Assembly (NCBI GenBank): GCA_963698165.1 | Contig: CAVOPT010000006.1 | Coordinates: forward strand, 1 to 64,000 | Direction of reading: 5' to 3' | From: JAAYUJ01 sp963698165 | GTDB lineage: Bacteria; Desulfobacterota; Syntrophobacteria; Syntrophobacterales; Syntrophobacteraceae | Length of the DNA: 64,000 nt | In this document: one piece after another, positions 8,685-17,458 of the stretch | How the letters are laid out: each line of letters begins with the position of its first letter | Position numbering within the stretch: position 1 is the stretch's first letter | Notes under the pieces: generated by a model | Told to the model about the DNA's origin: nothing | What the model saw: only the letters and a program-made list of their open reading frames with translations | Databases searched by the model: none | Position numbers and translations under genes: made by a program

Positions 8685-9988
8685 TTGAACGATGTGGGGG
8701 CACATAAAGCATATGATTTGCACATCCCAACACTCTCGTGGGTGAGCAGTGGAAATGGGTCCTACCCATCACAATGAAGCTTCACTTTGATCCTATTGAA
8801 CCTCTTGATCCCGATATACTGGCTTGGATCTTGCGTATCAAATCCATCCAGTCGAAACAGTGTCTCCATCGCAGCCTTTTTGGATGGGTGCACGCATCGG
8901 CATTGGTCACAGGCATTGGTCACAGGAAGGTTTATAGAATCAAGCACTCCTTCATTGCCACCGATGAAAAGCCAGCCAAAAGCGGCAGTGGCCTTCATCC
9001 ATCAAACTGACCCACTTGCAGACTTCCCGGCTGTTGCTGTAGTTCCCGGCTTTTGCCCAATGCGCTGAATCACCCGATCAGAATTCCAGATTTCTTTTCC
9101 CTCGCTGGTCACTTGTTGCGTGCGATCCCGGGAGGCATTTTGGTGTGCTAATTGGTGTGCTAATTTTCTTCCAAAATCAGCAAAACCGTGGAAAAATGAC
9201 AAAAGAGTGGAGTAAGAAAAAATAACGATTTCAAACCATTGCAATTAAACGCTCCAATGAAACACCGCCTTCTCACTGTGATGTGCGCCACTGGCACACC
9301 CATACGCGCCTTCCCAACAAAACATAGAGCCTTCTGTTGATTCTGGGGGCCACTGTGGGGGGACAGCAGTGGAATGCTGAGATGGTATTGACAATCCCGC
9401 CCGAAGATTCCTTCGCGATGTCCCGCCGTTCCCGTGAAGCAGAAGCAGCTGGGGACCTGTGGTACACAGCTGGAAGGCACGCTCCCCTCGACTCCCCCAG
9501 TCCCTCTCGGGAATGCGCCCCACCACCCCCCATAAACCGCAAAAAGGACATTGGGTACTGATGATATGGGTTCACGCCGACTGATGACTGGTTTTTTGGA
9601 ACGAATCCTCCCTGACTTGCGGGCGGAAGGATGATTCACCACACACCACCAACACCCGCAAAATAGGGGCATCTCTCAGAGTGTCTGGTCGCGTCCGAGT
9701 GTGACGCCGTAGCATGCGACGTGTGGCGTGTGAGTGGTCACCGTTGCCGGTACCCCCTGGCGCGGAGGTGATGTGGGGGATTGGGGGAGGAAACCTCCGC
9801 TACCCACTTAGGCATGCGCCCCTGCTGCGCCGCCTGGAATAGTGGCTCCGCAACTTCCTTGGATTCCCATTTGTGAATGAAGACAGCATGAGCCTCAGTT
9901 GGGCGTAACAGGCAAAGTCATCTATCCACCAGGATACGCTTGCAGCCGCACATGGAGGTCGAAGTGGACATCCCGGCCTTGAGCGGAG
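8685..9988. other. Gene-poor degenerate region
   Basis: About 1.3 kb without a convincing gene. It contains two short tandem duplications (GGCATTGGTCACA twice near 8902-8928; TTGGTGTGCTAA twice near 9140-9164). Around 9526-9600 it contains a sequence that recurs in diverged form near 12985-13060. A 170-codon open frame at 9160-9672 on the minus strand has composition and repeats unlike a real protein and no ribosome binding site. Confidence 0.5.
9526..9600. repeat. Diverged dispersed repeat, copy A
   Basis: Shares CCCCCATAAACCGCAA and, further on, GTTCACG and CTGGTTTT in the same order and spacing with 12985-13060. Origin is unknown. Confidence 0.45.
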
Positions 9989-10786
9989 TCACGGTTGGGC
10001 TCGCGGGCCCTTCGTTGCCGACAGGGTTACGGCCAATGACTGCCTGGATGTGCGAAGCTCCAGTTCGTCCCCATCGAGGAGCCAGACGGCGGCCGTTTCC
10101 AACGCCTTGAGGAACTGACCTTCCTGTTCCATCACGCCCCGGGGGCGGGTGCACATTTTCTTGGTGGCTGCCACGCGGCCGATCTTGATGCCCTGTCCGG
10201 ACGTCACATAGGTTGCGGTGAAGCTGTTGCACCCGGCCGAGCCGCTCATGGTTCCGCCGCCACCGAAATCCACCGTGAGTTCGGAACCGTCGAGGACATT
10301 CACCACGCCTTGTTTGCCGTTGTTGTATGCGGTCACCCACCACGACGACGAGGCAAGCTCCATGCGCTGCTTCGTCAGTGTGGCCAAGGCATCGCCGTTA
10401 GCATCCAGCAGGACCAGTTGCCGAGCATCCCTCCAGAACCCACCGGCCTTGGTAAGAGCCCCGAGGAAGGCTTCTGCCTGCTGCATGACCGGCTCCTCGC
10501 AGGCCTTCCTGGTATAAACGATGTTCTGGCCTAGTCGCAAATTGCTCCCCTCGGCCGTGTACGTGGCGCTGTATCTGTTGCAGCCATCCGTGCCATGGAT
10601 ACGGCCATTCTCGAAGTGCACCGTCACCTGTCGGTCGGGCAGCAACGACTGTCCGTGCAGGTCCGACAGAGTCCAACCGGTGCCGTTCAATGCCCCGGTG
10701 TCGCCGGACCAGCCAATAGTCGCACAGGAGGCCAACATCCAGGTGGCAATGAAGGTCGTCGCCCTCAGGATCATTCGGATTCGCAT
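9989..10786 (-). CDS. Lipoprotein with two META (HslJ-like) domains
   Basis: A 265-residue lipoprotein: lipobox LASC places the lipidated cysteine at residue 21. Two META domains follow, roughly residues 34-125 and 145-250. Each has a conserved tryptophan start (TGWTLSDL and SSWWVTAY), a GCNRYS or GCNSFT core, and a cysteine pair (GCN...KACEE and GCN...KKMCTRP). E. coli HslJ, a heat-shock META lipoprotein, is linked to novobiocin resistance, but the molecular function of META domains is not settled. The ATG at 10786 has GAGGAGAGAAGC upstream. It is likely anchored in the outer membrane facing the periplasm and stands alone. Confidence 0.8.
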   Translation of the reverse strand: MRIRMILRATTFIATWMLASCATIGWSGDTGALNGTGWTLSDLHGQSLLPDRQVTVHFENGRIHGTDGCNRYSATYTAEGSNLRLGQNIVYTRKACEEPVMQQAEAFLGALTKAGGFWRDARQLVLLDANGDALATLTKQRMELASSSWWVTAYNNGKQGVVNVLDGSELTVDFGGGGTMSGSAGCNSFTATYVTSGQGIKIGRVAATKKMCTRPRGVMEQEGQFLKALETAAVWLLDGDELELRTSRQSLAVTLSATKGPRAQP

Positions 10787-11559
10787 GCTTCTCTCCTCTT
10801 AGTTCGGCACTGCTTCTCGCGCATCTTCAACGTTTGAGTTCAGGCCGCAGGCCCTGTCGGCCTGAGACGAATTGTGTACGCCAGGCATGGGTGTAACTTA
10901 TGGGGCGTATGTCCGCTGTACGCGAATCCTGTCAGTGGAGTTAATCATTGGCACAAGTACCAGCCGAAGGCAAGGACGGATCCTCATGCCCCGGTGAAGT
11001 GGAGACTGGAGGAGAGAAACCCCTGACCACCGACACCAATAACCAAGTAGGGTGGGATGAAAAGTCTCCTCACACCTACCCGTTGAGTTGGGGTCTCAGG
11101 GGCCACAACCCACTATCGGGCAGCGGGATGGGGAAAACATCATCCCCGAGTATTTGAGCGAAATCTCCGTATGGGATTGCAGGTGCCACGACACAATGAT
11201 CACACCCCCCGTGGTGCAATCCGGCCTCTTACCTCCTGGCGTAAATCTGCAAATCAACCCCACCCGGTAATTGTTTTTCGATAGTTTTAGCACAGCTCCT
11301 GTCGAGGATACCGTGAAGAACATAGGCGTGCCGACTCTTCGGGAAGTGATGAAGAATACCATCCGATTTCTTCGCATACCTTTTCCATCCCGCTGTGGCT
11401 GACACTGTCATTGCGGTGGATATGGTTCTTTGGGGTGATTACATTCAATTCCAAGAGTAATTGGGGAATCTGTTGATTTGGGCGGGTACCGGTCGGCAAG
11501 GCAAAATACGTCACCCGGCCTGATTGAGGCGAAGGGACCGGGTTTAAGGGAGGTTGGAG
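10787..11559. other. Non-coding region
   Basis: About 770 bases lacking a credible gene. A short hairpin (AGGCCG...CGGCCT, 10843-10864) lies upstream of the META gene without a T-tract. The right end carries the AAGGGAGGTTGG ribosome binding site for the gene at 11560. Confidence 0.4.
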
Positions 11560-12105
11560 ATGGCACATTTCAAGAGATCGCGATTCGGCATATATCGACT
11601 GCCGATTGCCCTGGCTCTTTTGAGCCTCTTAGTTACCCCGGCTCAAGTTGTTGCAGCCCCGCCTGGGCCCATGGATGCCGCCTCCCAGGGTCCCGTTATC
11701 GAAGACACCTATGCGGCATCATCACTGGGGAGCGGACAAACCTGGTATATCTATCTCCAGGGGCACGACCTCAACGAAGATATGCAATATATCTGGTTTG
11801 AAGTCACCCAGCTCGGCGGCAGGAACTCGACCGAGATCGTATATCTGAGATGCGTTTACCGCGGGAGCCTCTACGGCTACGTGGCAGTCTATCTGCCTCA
11901 CGTCAATACCGGATGGCAGACGGTTCGTGCAGAAATCAAAGTCAAGGACGCAGCCGGGAACTACAGCCAAACAAGAGTCCATGAAGTGCAACTCGGAGCA
12001 TATGCAAGGGAAGCCCTTCCGGCAAAATGGCAGGCGGCGGCGCGAAATCACATCGGTAACATCTTCTTCGATTTCAGTTCGGAGCGCTCGCATGGACGTC
12101 GTTAG
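11560..12105 (+). CDS. Secreted protein of unknown function
   Basis: A 181-residue protein with a strong signal peptide (basic start, then LPIALALLSLLVTPAQVVAA). The mature part looks beta-rich, with alternating residues such as TWYIYLQGHDL and GYVAVYLPHV, and a segment EIKVKDAAGNYSQTRVHEVQL typical of Ig-like or fibronectin-like folds. I do not recognise a family. The ATG at 11560 is preferred over the upstream TTG because AGGGAGG lies 6 bases before it. The C-terminus (SSERSHGRR) looks abrupt and may be the result of truncation. It converges with the secreted-protein gene at 12142. Confidence 0.6.
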   Translation: MAHFKRSRFGIYRLPIALALLSLLVTPAQVVAAPPGPMDAASQGPVIEDTYAASSLGSGQTWYIYLQGHDLNEDMQYIWFEVTQLGGRNSTEIVYLRCVYRGSLYGYVAVYLPHVNTGWQTVRAEIKVKDAAGNYSQTRVHEVQLGAYAREALPAKWQAAARNHIGNIFFDFSSERSHGRR

Positions 12106-12141
12106 AACCTCGATTGACCCAGATTCTGTATGACATGGTCG

Positions 12142-12753
12142 TCAAGGCCTGTCGGCTTGTCGGATGAGATAGGCATAGCCCGAGTCGGAAGGAACCCATG
12201 CGACCTGGAAATGAGTATCCAGATGGCTGATTTTTCCGGCCGCCTCAACAACGCCCTTCAGAGCATACCTGCCCTGCGGGAGACCTTTTGGAAAGGTCAC
12301 CGCCTGCTCTGAATAATAGGTGCCGGATACACGACTCACAACCATTGGCCCGATCTCCTTCAACATCTCCTTCCCGCTGATGATCTGGCGCCGCTCTGAA
12401 ACCTGTACGGGGGTGTAGGGATTCGGATTCAGCACCGCATAGGTCATGACCAGCAAAGACGGTTTTCCCGGTTCGACAACCTCCGGTTGGACCTTCACCT
12501 CTTCAACCTTCACCATGGCTCCCTGTTTCGCCTGGTAGTTGTACCCTCTGGCAGTCTGAACGGCGTTGCACTCCTGCCTGTCTATGTAACCGCCAAGCAT
12601 GGCGCGGGCAAGAGCGTCTACCAGGCCTCCGGCCGATGAGTCGGCGAGGACTGCGTAGCCGGCGCCCCCTTCGGTGTGGGTCGTTCCGGGACATACTATT
12701 ATGGTGAGCGCTGCAAGCGTTGCATACAAAACCACGGTCGAACTTGTTCTCAT
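12142..12753 (-). CDS. Exported protein of unknown function
   Basis: A 203-residue protein with an N-terminal hydrophobic export signal (VVLYATLAALTIIVCPG). Residues 90-195 appear to form one beta-sandwich-like domain (KVQPEVVEPGKPSLLVMTYAV ... GRYALKGVVEAAGKISH), as in periplasmic domains that describe property changes, but no named family is recognised. The start at 12753 has GGAAGGG upstream. It may work with the convergent secreted protein at 11560, though nothing in the sequence proves this. Confidence 0.6.
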   Translation of the reverse strand: MRTSSTVVLYATLAALTIIVCPGTTHTEGGAGYAVLADSSAGGLVDALARAMLGGYIDRQECNAVQTARGYNYQAKQGAMVKVEEVKVQPEVVEPGKPSLLVMTYAVLNPNPYTPVQVSERRQIISGKEMLKEIGPMVVSRVSGTYYSEQAVTFPKGLPQGRYALKGVVEAAGKISHLDTHFQVAWVPSDSGYAYLIRQADRP

Positions 12754-13187
12754 GATACCCTTCCTTTCTCATGCTCACTCGAAAGGCTTTCTTTTGGTGG
12801 GTTCCGTCCCCAAAAGCCGGACTCCACCCCCTTGCATCGTGGCCACTCTATTATGTGGCGCTACACTTAGAAATGTAGGGAAGGTACGGGAGGAGTCAAG
12901 CGATTCCCTTGGTTTTGGTTTGACCCGAATCAGGCGATTGGCCGCCAGTGGTTGCCGTTAGCCTTCAGGTGTTGCATCGCTGGGGCCCCCATAAACCGCA
13001 ACAAAGCATTGATCACAATTGATACGAGTTCACGGCAGTGATAACCTGGTTTTCAAGCCTTCTGCGATGGTCGTGAGTCTCGGGCATGGCGGGCAGGTCA
13101 GACATACATCAGACCACGATCAGCTAAGGTCAGGTGGCCAGAATGTGAAGGACCTCGAGCGTCTGCCATTCGGAGAGACAATTGGTC
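12754..13187. other. Non-coding region with diverged repeat
   Basis: No gene is supported. The segment 12985-13060 resembles 9526-9600. The remainder shows no clear signal. Confidence 0.4.
12985..13060. repeat. Diverged dispersed repeat, copy B
   Basis: Counterpart of 9526-9600: CCCCCATAAACCGCAA, then a GTTCACG and a CTGGTTTT block in the same order. Confidence 0.45.
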
Positions 13188-13565
13188 ATGGAGAAGCATA
13201 GTCTGGGCAGTTCCGGCTTGGTTGTTCCGGCCATGGGCATGGGCACCTGGCGGACGTTCGACGTACGTGGTGAAGCCGCTGTGAACAACGCTCGTGCCGT
13301 TGTGGATAAGGCCATGGAATCGGGAGCAACCTTCTTTGACTCGTCACCCATGTACGGAAACGCGGAGCATGTACTCGGCTTGTCACTGGTCGGCCGGCGT
13401 GATGCAGCACTGGTAGCCACAAAGGTCTGGGCGAATACCCAAGCAGAGGGCCGCGACCAGGCAAAACGATCTTTGGCCTTTTTCGGTGGCCGCATCGAAC
13501 TGTACCAGATTCACAATTTGCTCAATTGGAGAGAGCAATTGATCATGCTTGAACAATCGAGATGA
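13188..13565 (+). pseudogene. Aldo/keto reductase, C-terminally truncated
   Basis: The 125 residues match the first two-fifths of an aldo/keto reductase. They include the strand GSSGLVVPAMGMGTWRTFD, the catalytic-site segment FFDSSPMYGNAE with Asp and Tyr, and RIELYQIHNLLNWREQL. Family members are about 300 residues, so the NADPH-binding C-terminal half is missing. The frame ends at LEQSR and the adjoining DNA does not continue the family. The remaining fold cannot form a complete TIM barrel, so it is most likely a pseudogene. The ATG at 13188 is chosen over an upstream TTG. Confidence 0.75.
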
Positions 13566-13624
13566 TTTACGTGTGATCCTTTGGAGAGTTCAGTTGCAGA
13601 GGAATCGCATCGAAAGGCGAATGT

Positions 13625-14170
13625 GTGGCCACCATCATCTCTCATGCCTTTGTTGCCATTGCCGCTGCAAAGATTTTTGCACCGGCGGATCTTCCAACCC
13701 GTTTCACCGTGGCATCGGTTGTTTGCTCGGTTCTTCCCGACGCCGATGTCCTCTCATTCCGCTTCGACATTCCCTATCATCATCTCTTGGGGCACAGAGG
13801 CTTTTTCCATTCCCTCTCCTTTGCACTCATCCTGAGTGGCCTTGTGACTGTTTCACTCTTCAGGCATGAGGCGGCTTTCTCGAGGCGATATCTCTTCTAC
13901 TTCCTTTTCTTTTTCCTCATCACGGCAAGCCATGGGATCCTTGATGCCTTGACCGATGGGGGGCTTGGGATTGCACTCTTCTCTCCTTTCGATAACCACC
14001 GGGTCTTCTTTCCTTGGACTCCCATAATGGTCTCCCCAATTGGCATCAAAGCATTTTTCAGCAGATGGGGCATCATGGTCATGAAGAGTGAGCTGCTCTG
14101 GATCTGGCTTCCATGCACACTTCTGGTCGCCATCTCAGCTCTGGTTCGAGCTATAGCGAAAAGGTTCTAA
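13625..14170 (+). CDS. YdjM/DUF457-type membrane-bound metal-dependent hydrolase
   Basis: A 181-residue inner-membrane protein of the YdjM/YfhO-like putative membrane-bound metal hydrolase family. The motifs are the N-terminal ISHAFVAIAA, SVLPDADVLSF, the histidine cluster HHLLGHRGFFHSL and the later SHGILDALTDGG. These His and Asp residues are the presumed metal ligands. Four to five hydrophobic segments are visible. The start is a GTG at 13625. E. coli YdjM is a LexA-regulated member, but no LexA box was found here. The gene lies 2 bp before the DUF1848 gene, suggesting co-transcription. Confidence 0.75.
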   Translation: MATIISHAFVAIAAAKIFAPADLPTRFTVASVVCSVLPDADVLSFRFDIPYHHLLGHRGFFHSLSFALILSGLVTVSLFRHEAAFSRRYLFYFLFFFLITASHGILDALTDGGLGIALFSPFDNHRVFFPWTPIMVSPIGIKAFFSRWGIMVMKSELLWIWLPCTLLVAISALVRAIAKRF

Positions 14171-14172
14171 AG

Positions 14173-15054
14173 GTGATCATCAGTGCCAGCCGCCGAACGG
14201 ACATCCCGGCTTTCTATTCCCAATGGTTCATGAACCGCGTCAGGGCTGGCTACTGCCTTGTTCCCAATCCTTTCAATCGTACTCAGATCACACGGGTGTC
14301 ACTCGAACCGGCGGACGTTGACGTGATTGTCTTCTGGACGCGAAACCCACGCCCACTGTTGCCTCATCTTTCCGAACTGAATGACAGAGGCTACCGCTAC
14401 TACTTCCTCTGTACGCTCATGGCCAACCCACGGCAGATCGACCCCGGATCCCCTCCTGTTGAGGCAGCCATCGAAAACTTCCGGAGTCTATCCGATAGAA
14501 TTGGTCCGGAAAGGGTAATCTGGCGCTATGATCCCATTTTCCTCAGCACCATCACTGATCCTGACTTTCATGTGAGAGCCTACCGGCATATCGCTGATGA
14601 ATTGAAAGGCTGCACCACTCGATCGGTGGTGAGCGTCACTCACATGTACCGCAAGATCCAGAGGCGCATTACTGAACTGGCGGAACAAGGAATTGAACTC
14701 CTCCCCCATGATGAGAAGGCCCTTTCCCCCTTGTTGGAATCCCTTGCAGACATTGCCTCGATGAGCGGAATGGAAATCCGAAGCTGTGCCGAAGAACTTA
14801 ATTTGCAGCAGCACGGCATCCGGCCCGGAAAGTGCGTGGATGACGAACTCATCTCAAGAGTTTTCGGACTGAATCTGGAGGTCAAAAGGGACTCCTGCCA
14901 GCGAAAGAACTGCCGTTGTGTGGTCAGCAAAGACATCGGAATGTATGATTCGTGTCTGTTTGGATGCATTTACTGCTATGCAACCATGAGCTTTGAGCGA
15001 GCCAGGGCGAATCACCAAATGCACGATCCCGAAGGACCGTCTATCCTGGGCTAG
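14173..15054 (+). CDS. DUF1848 family protein with C-terminal cysteine cluster
   Basis: A 293-residue member of DUF1848. Evidence is the N-terminal IISASRRTDIPAFY, VFWTRNPRPL, WRYDPI and the C-terminal cysteine set CQRKNCRCV, then DIGMYDSCLFGCIYCYA. The cysteines probably bind an iron-sulfur cluster, and the family is thought to be related to radical SAM or SPL-like proteins. No substrate is established. The start is taken as the GTG at 14173, just after the stop of the previous gene; an ATG at 14113 would overlap that gene by 58 bases. Confidence 0.8.
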   Translation: MIISASRRTDIPAFYSQWFMNRVRAGYCLVPNPFNRTQITRVSLEPADVDVIVFWTRNPRPLLPHLSELNDRGYRYYFLCTLMANPRQIDPGSPPVEAAIENFRSLSDRIGPERVIWRYDPIFLSTITDPDFHVRAYRHIADELKGCTTRSVVSVTHMYRKIQRRITELAEQGIELLPHDEKALSPLLESLADIASMSGMEIRSCAEELNLQQHGIRPGKCVDDELISRVFGLNLEVKRDSCQRKNCRCVVSKDIGMYDSCLFGCIYCYATMSFERARANHQMHDPEGPSILG

Positions 15055-15148
15055 ATGTTGACCGGCAAGTTACGGTTGCGCTGCAATCTTGCCTTCGACA
15101 GAGCCTCCCAGGCCATGTTTGTTCAATGGCCGGGAAATTCCAACGTCT

Positions 15149-15565
15149 TCATTCCCCGGTGAGGGTCACGATCACTTTTCTTTCTCTTGCCTTGATGTCA
15201 CATTCAAGATGAAAGATCTGCTGCCATGCCCCCAAAACGAGCTTCCCCCCGCTCACGGGCACCGTCAAAGACGGCCCCAGGAGGGTTGCCTGGAGGTGGG
15301 AGTGACCGTTTCCATCATGCCAGGCTTGCTCATGCCCGTAATTTCGGCTGGGAGGGATCAGCCTGTCCAGAAGCTCCGGAAGATCTCGCTCGAGCCCCCG
15401 TTCAAACTCAATCATTCCGATGGCGCCGGTGCTGCCCACATTGAAGATGTGTGCTGTTCCGGCTTTCATCCCTGAGGCGGCCAGAATGCGTGCCACCTCC
15501 TCTGTAAGGTCATGCATGTCTCCATGCCCCCTGGTAGAAACCATCAAAATCTCTTGATACACCAT
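15149..15565 (-). CDS. YjbQ family protein (UPF0047)
   Basis: A 138-residue protein of the YjbQ/UPF0047 family. Signature segments are GTAHIFNVGSTGAIGMIEFE, then NYGHEQAWHDGNGHSHLQATLLGPSLTVPV, and LGAWQQIFHLECD. The conserved histidines of the HDGNGHSH segment are the putative active site. Some members show weak thiamine phosphate synthase activity in E. coli, but the physiological reaction is not settled. The ATG at 15565 has GGACGGGATG upstream. No thiamine genes are nearby. Confidence 0.8.
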   Translation of the reverse strand: MVYQEILMVSTRGHGDMHDLTEEVARILAASGMKAGTAHIFNVGSTGAIGMIEFERGLERDLPELLDRLIPPSRNYGHEQAWHDGNGHSHLQATLLGPSLTVPVSGGKLVLGAWQQIFHLECDIKARERKVIVTLTGE

Positions 15566-15683
15566 TTCATCCCGTCCTTTGGCAGAGTCAAACTTGACCG
15601 CTTGAATTCCCTATTGCCTTTTACCTCGGCCCCTCTTTGGCGAACTCCCATCTTTTCATCATTTAGGGCGCCGCCCTCAAACG

Positions 15684-15723
15684 CTGAAAAGCCTGAGATC
15701 ACCATTGACCTCAGGCTTTTCAG
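15684..15723. terminator. Bidirectional intrinsic-terminator-like hairpin
   Basis: CTGAAAAGCCTGAG (15684-15697) and CTCAGGCTTTTCAG (15710-15723) form a perfect 14-bp stem with a 12-base loop. The AAAA/TTTT tracts lie inside the stem. It sits between the two minus-strand genes, 41 bp after the SpoIIAA-like gene's stop, and would terminate that gene. Confidence 0.7.
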
Positions 15724-15764
15724 CAAAAGCTTTACTGCACTCAACTCGACTCTTCAGCGGACTC

Positions 15765-16124
15765 CTAGGCCGTTATCCACGCCATGGCGTCCTGCTCTTC
15801 CGAGAACGTGAACGACTTCATCTCGATGCCATTGAGCAGCTTGTCCTCAACGGCCACGATCTTTCTCAGCCAATCCTTGTCGGATACGATTGCCGCCTTC
15901 TCGAACCGTTCATGGTGCTTGATGCTGAACTTGAGATCCTTGAGAAACGCTTCGAGGGACATCCCCTTCAGACTCTTGATCTCGGCATACATCCTGAGCT
16001 TCTGATGCGATTTCAGCTTCTCCTCAACGATGTCGGAGATGCGATCGAAATCCGCCGTTTGGATTTGGCCGTCCACCCTGAACCCTATCACTCTATCTGC
16101 TCTTGTGAGAACTATCTCTACCAT
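15765..16124 (-). CDS. SpoIIAA-like / STAS-related protein (DUF3478 type)
   Basis: A 119-residue soluble protein resembling the SpoIIAA-like family (VIGFRVDGQIQTADFDRISDIVEEKL, LRMYAEIKSL, ERFEKAAIVSDKDWLRKIVAVEDKL, EEQDAMAWI). The family has a STAS-like fold, and its members may act as anti-sigma antagonist-like or lipid-binding proteins, with little experimental support. The ATG at 16124 with GAGGAGAGTC upstream is preferred to a longer frame. A strong terminator-like hairpin follows. Confidence 0.75.
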   Translation of the reverse strand: MVEIVLTRADRVIGFRVDGQIQTADFDRISDIVEEKLKSHQKLRMYAEIKSLKGMSLEAFLKDLKFSIKHHERFEKAAIVSDKDWLRKIVAVEDKLLNGIEMKSFTFSEEQDAMAWITA

Positions 16125-16336
16125 GACTCTCCTCATTCTCCTTCCTTGGTTTCCAAACTGAGCTCGAACATTGACCGCTACCATGTATCCCTTTTATTGC
16201 ATACCGGCAACCCATGAATTCACATGGAGCCATTATCAGGGACCATGACGATGCTCTCAGCGGGATCGGATGCAAGGCTGTCCCTCGGTTGAGGGAACGG
16301 GCAGGGTGCAGTGCAGATGTCTGACACGAGGAGCCA

Positions 16337-17446
16337 TCAGTAAAGCCTGTGGCGGAAAAGCCAGGTGGCGAGTGCGAGGTTGACGGCCCCAATGATCGCC
16401 ATGGGCCAGTACTGGCTCCACAACATGGGCAGGGTCGCCCCCTGCAGGAAAACCTCCCGCAGGATGACGAGGAAGTAGCGCAGGGGGTTGAACCGCGTCA
16501 AATCCTGCATGAGCTGGGGCATGTTGGCAATGGGTGTTGCGAAACCCGACAGAATGATGGACGGCACGAGAAACAGAAAGGCCCCGACCAACCCCTGCTG
16601 CTGCGTGACTGCCATGGAGGAAATCATGAGTCCCACCCCGATGGCGGAAAGCAGGAAAAAGAAGAGCCCCGTGTAGAGCGCGGGAAGGCTCCCGCGCAAA
16701 GGAATCTGAAACCAGAACACGGCCACCAGGATGATCAGGGTCGCTTCCACCGTTCCGATGATGAACCCGGGCAAGGCTTTTCCCATGAGTATTTCCAACG
16801 GCCTAAGCGGGGTGACGAGGAGCTGATCGAAGGTTCCCGCTTCCCTCTCCCTTGCCACCGACAGTGCCGTCACGAGGAGAGTGACCACCAGCGTGAGCAG
16901 TCCCACGATCCCTGGAACTATGAACCAGCGGCTCTCCAGGTTGTCATTGAACCAGGACCTCACCTCCAACTGAGCGGGAGGAGCCGGGAAACCATGCGTT
17001 TGCGCCAGTTGCCCATTGAACTCGACGAGGATGCTCCTCACATAGCCGAGAGCCACCAGAGCCGTGTTGGAATTCCGCCCGTCAATGATCACCTGCACGG
17101 ATCCCCCACGCTGCAGGAGGAGGTTCCTGGAGAAGTCGCCGCGTATCCGCAGGACCATGAGGACCTTTCTGGCGTTGATGAGGGGAGCGATCTGGTCTTC
17201 GCGGTCCAGTCGGGCCACCAGGTTGAACGTGGGCGATCCCGTGAAGCGGGCGATGAGGTCCCTTGCCTCCCCGCCGGGATCCTCGTTGTGGACCGCGAGG
17301 GGTATCTGATTGAGATCGAAGGTGGCCGCATACCCAAACACGATGAGCTGCATGAGGGGCGGAATGATGATCACCATGCGGCTCCGCTTGTCTTTGAGCA
17401 GGGCCAGGAATTCCTTCACGGTAAGAGCCAGAATGCGCCGCCACAC
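16337..17446 (-). CDS. ABC-2 type permease, second subunit of exporter
   Basis: A 369-residue ABC-2 permease. It has one N-terminal helix, a large periplasmic domain (roughly residues 45-175) and five to six C-terminal helices. The DQLLVTPLRPLEILMGKALP segment is the family signature. The start is a GTG at 17446 with AGGAGGAGG upstream, 12 bp after the preceding permease gene. It is the last gene of the five-gene operon and pairs with the 17459 permease, as YbhR pairs with YbhS in E. coli. Likely substrates are drugs, bile-type compounds or lipid-like molecules, but specificity is not visible. Confidence 0.88.
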   Translation of the reverse strand: MWRRILALTVKEFLALLKDKRSRMVIIIPPLMQLIVFGYAATFDLNQIPLAVHNEDPGGEARDLIARFTGSPTFNLVARLDREDQIAPLINARKVLMVLRIRGDFSRNLLLQRGGSVQVIIDGRNSNTALVALGYVRSILVEFNGQLAQTHGFPAPPAQLEVRSWFNDNLESRWFIVPGIVGLLTLVVTLLVTALSVAREREAGTFDQLLVTPLRPLEILMGKALPGFIIGTVEATLIILVAVFWFQIPLRGSLPALYTGLFFFLLSAIGVGLMISSMAVTQQQGLVGAFLFLVPSIILSGFATPIANMPQLMQDLTRFNPLRYFLVILREVFLQGATLPMLWSQYWPMAIIGAVNLALATWLFRHRLY

Positions 17447-17458
17447 AGATGCCTCCTC

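Noticed and set aside
9160..9672. 170-codon minus-strand open frame
   Set aside because: No ribosome binding site, odd composition and association with degenerate repeats; two other frames in the same strand are equally open.
13182..13187. TTG start for the aldo/keto reductase fragment
   Set aside because: The ATG two codons later fits the family start better and has GGAGAG at a normal distance.
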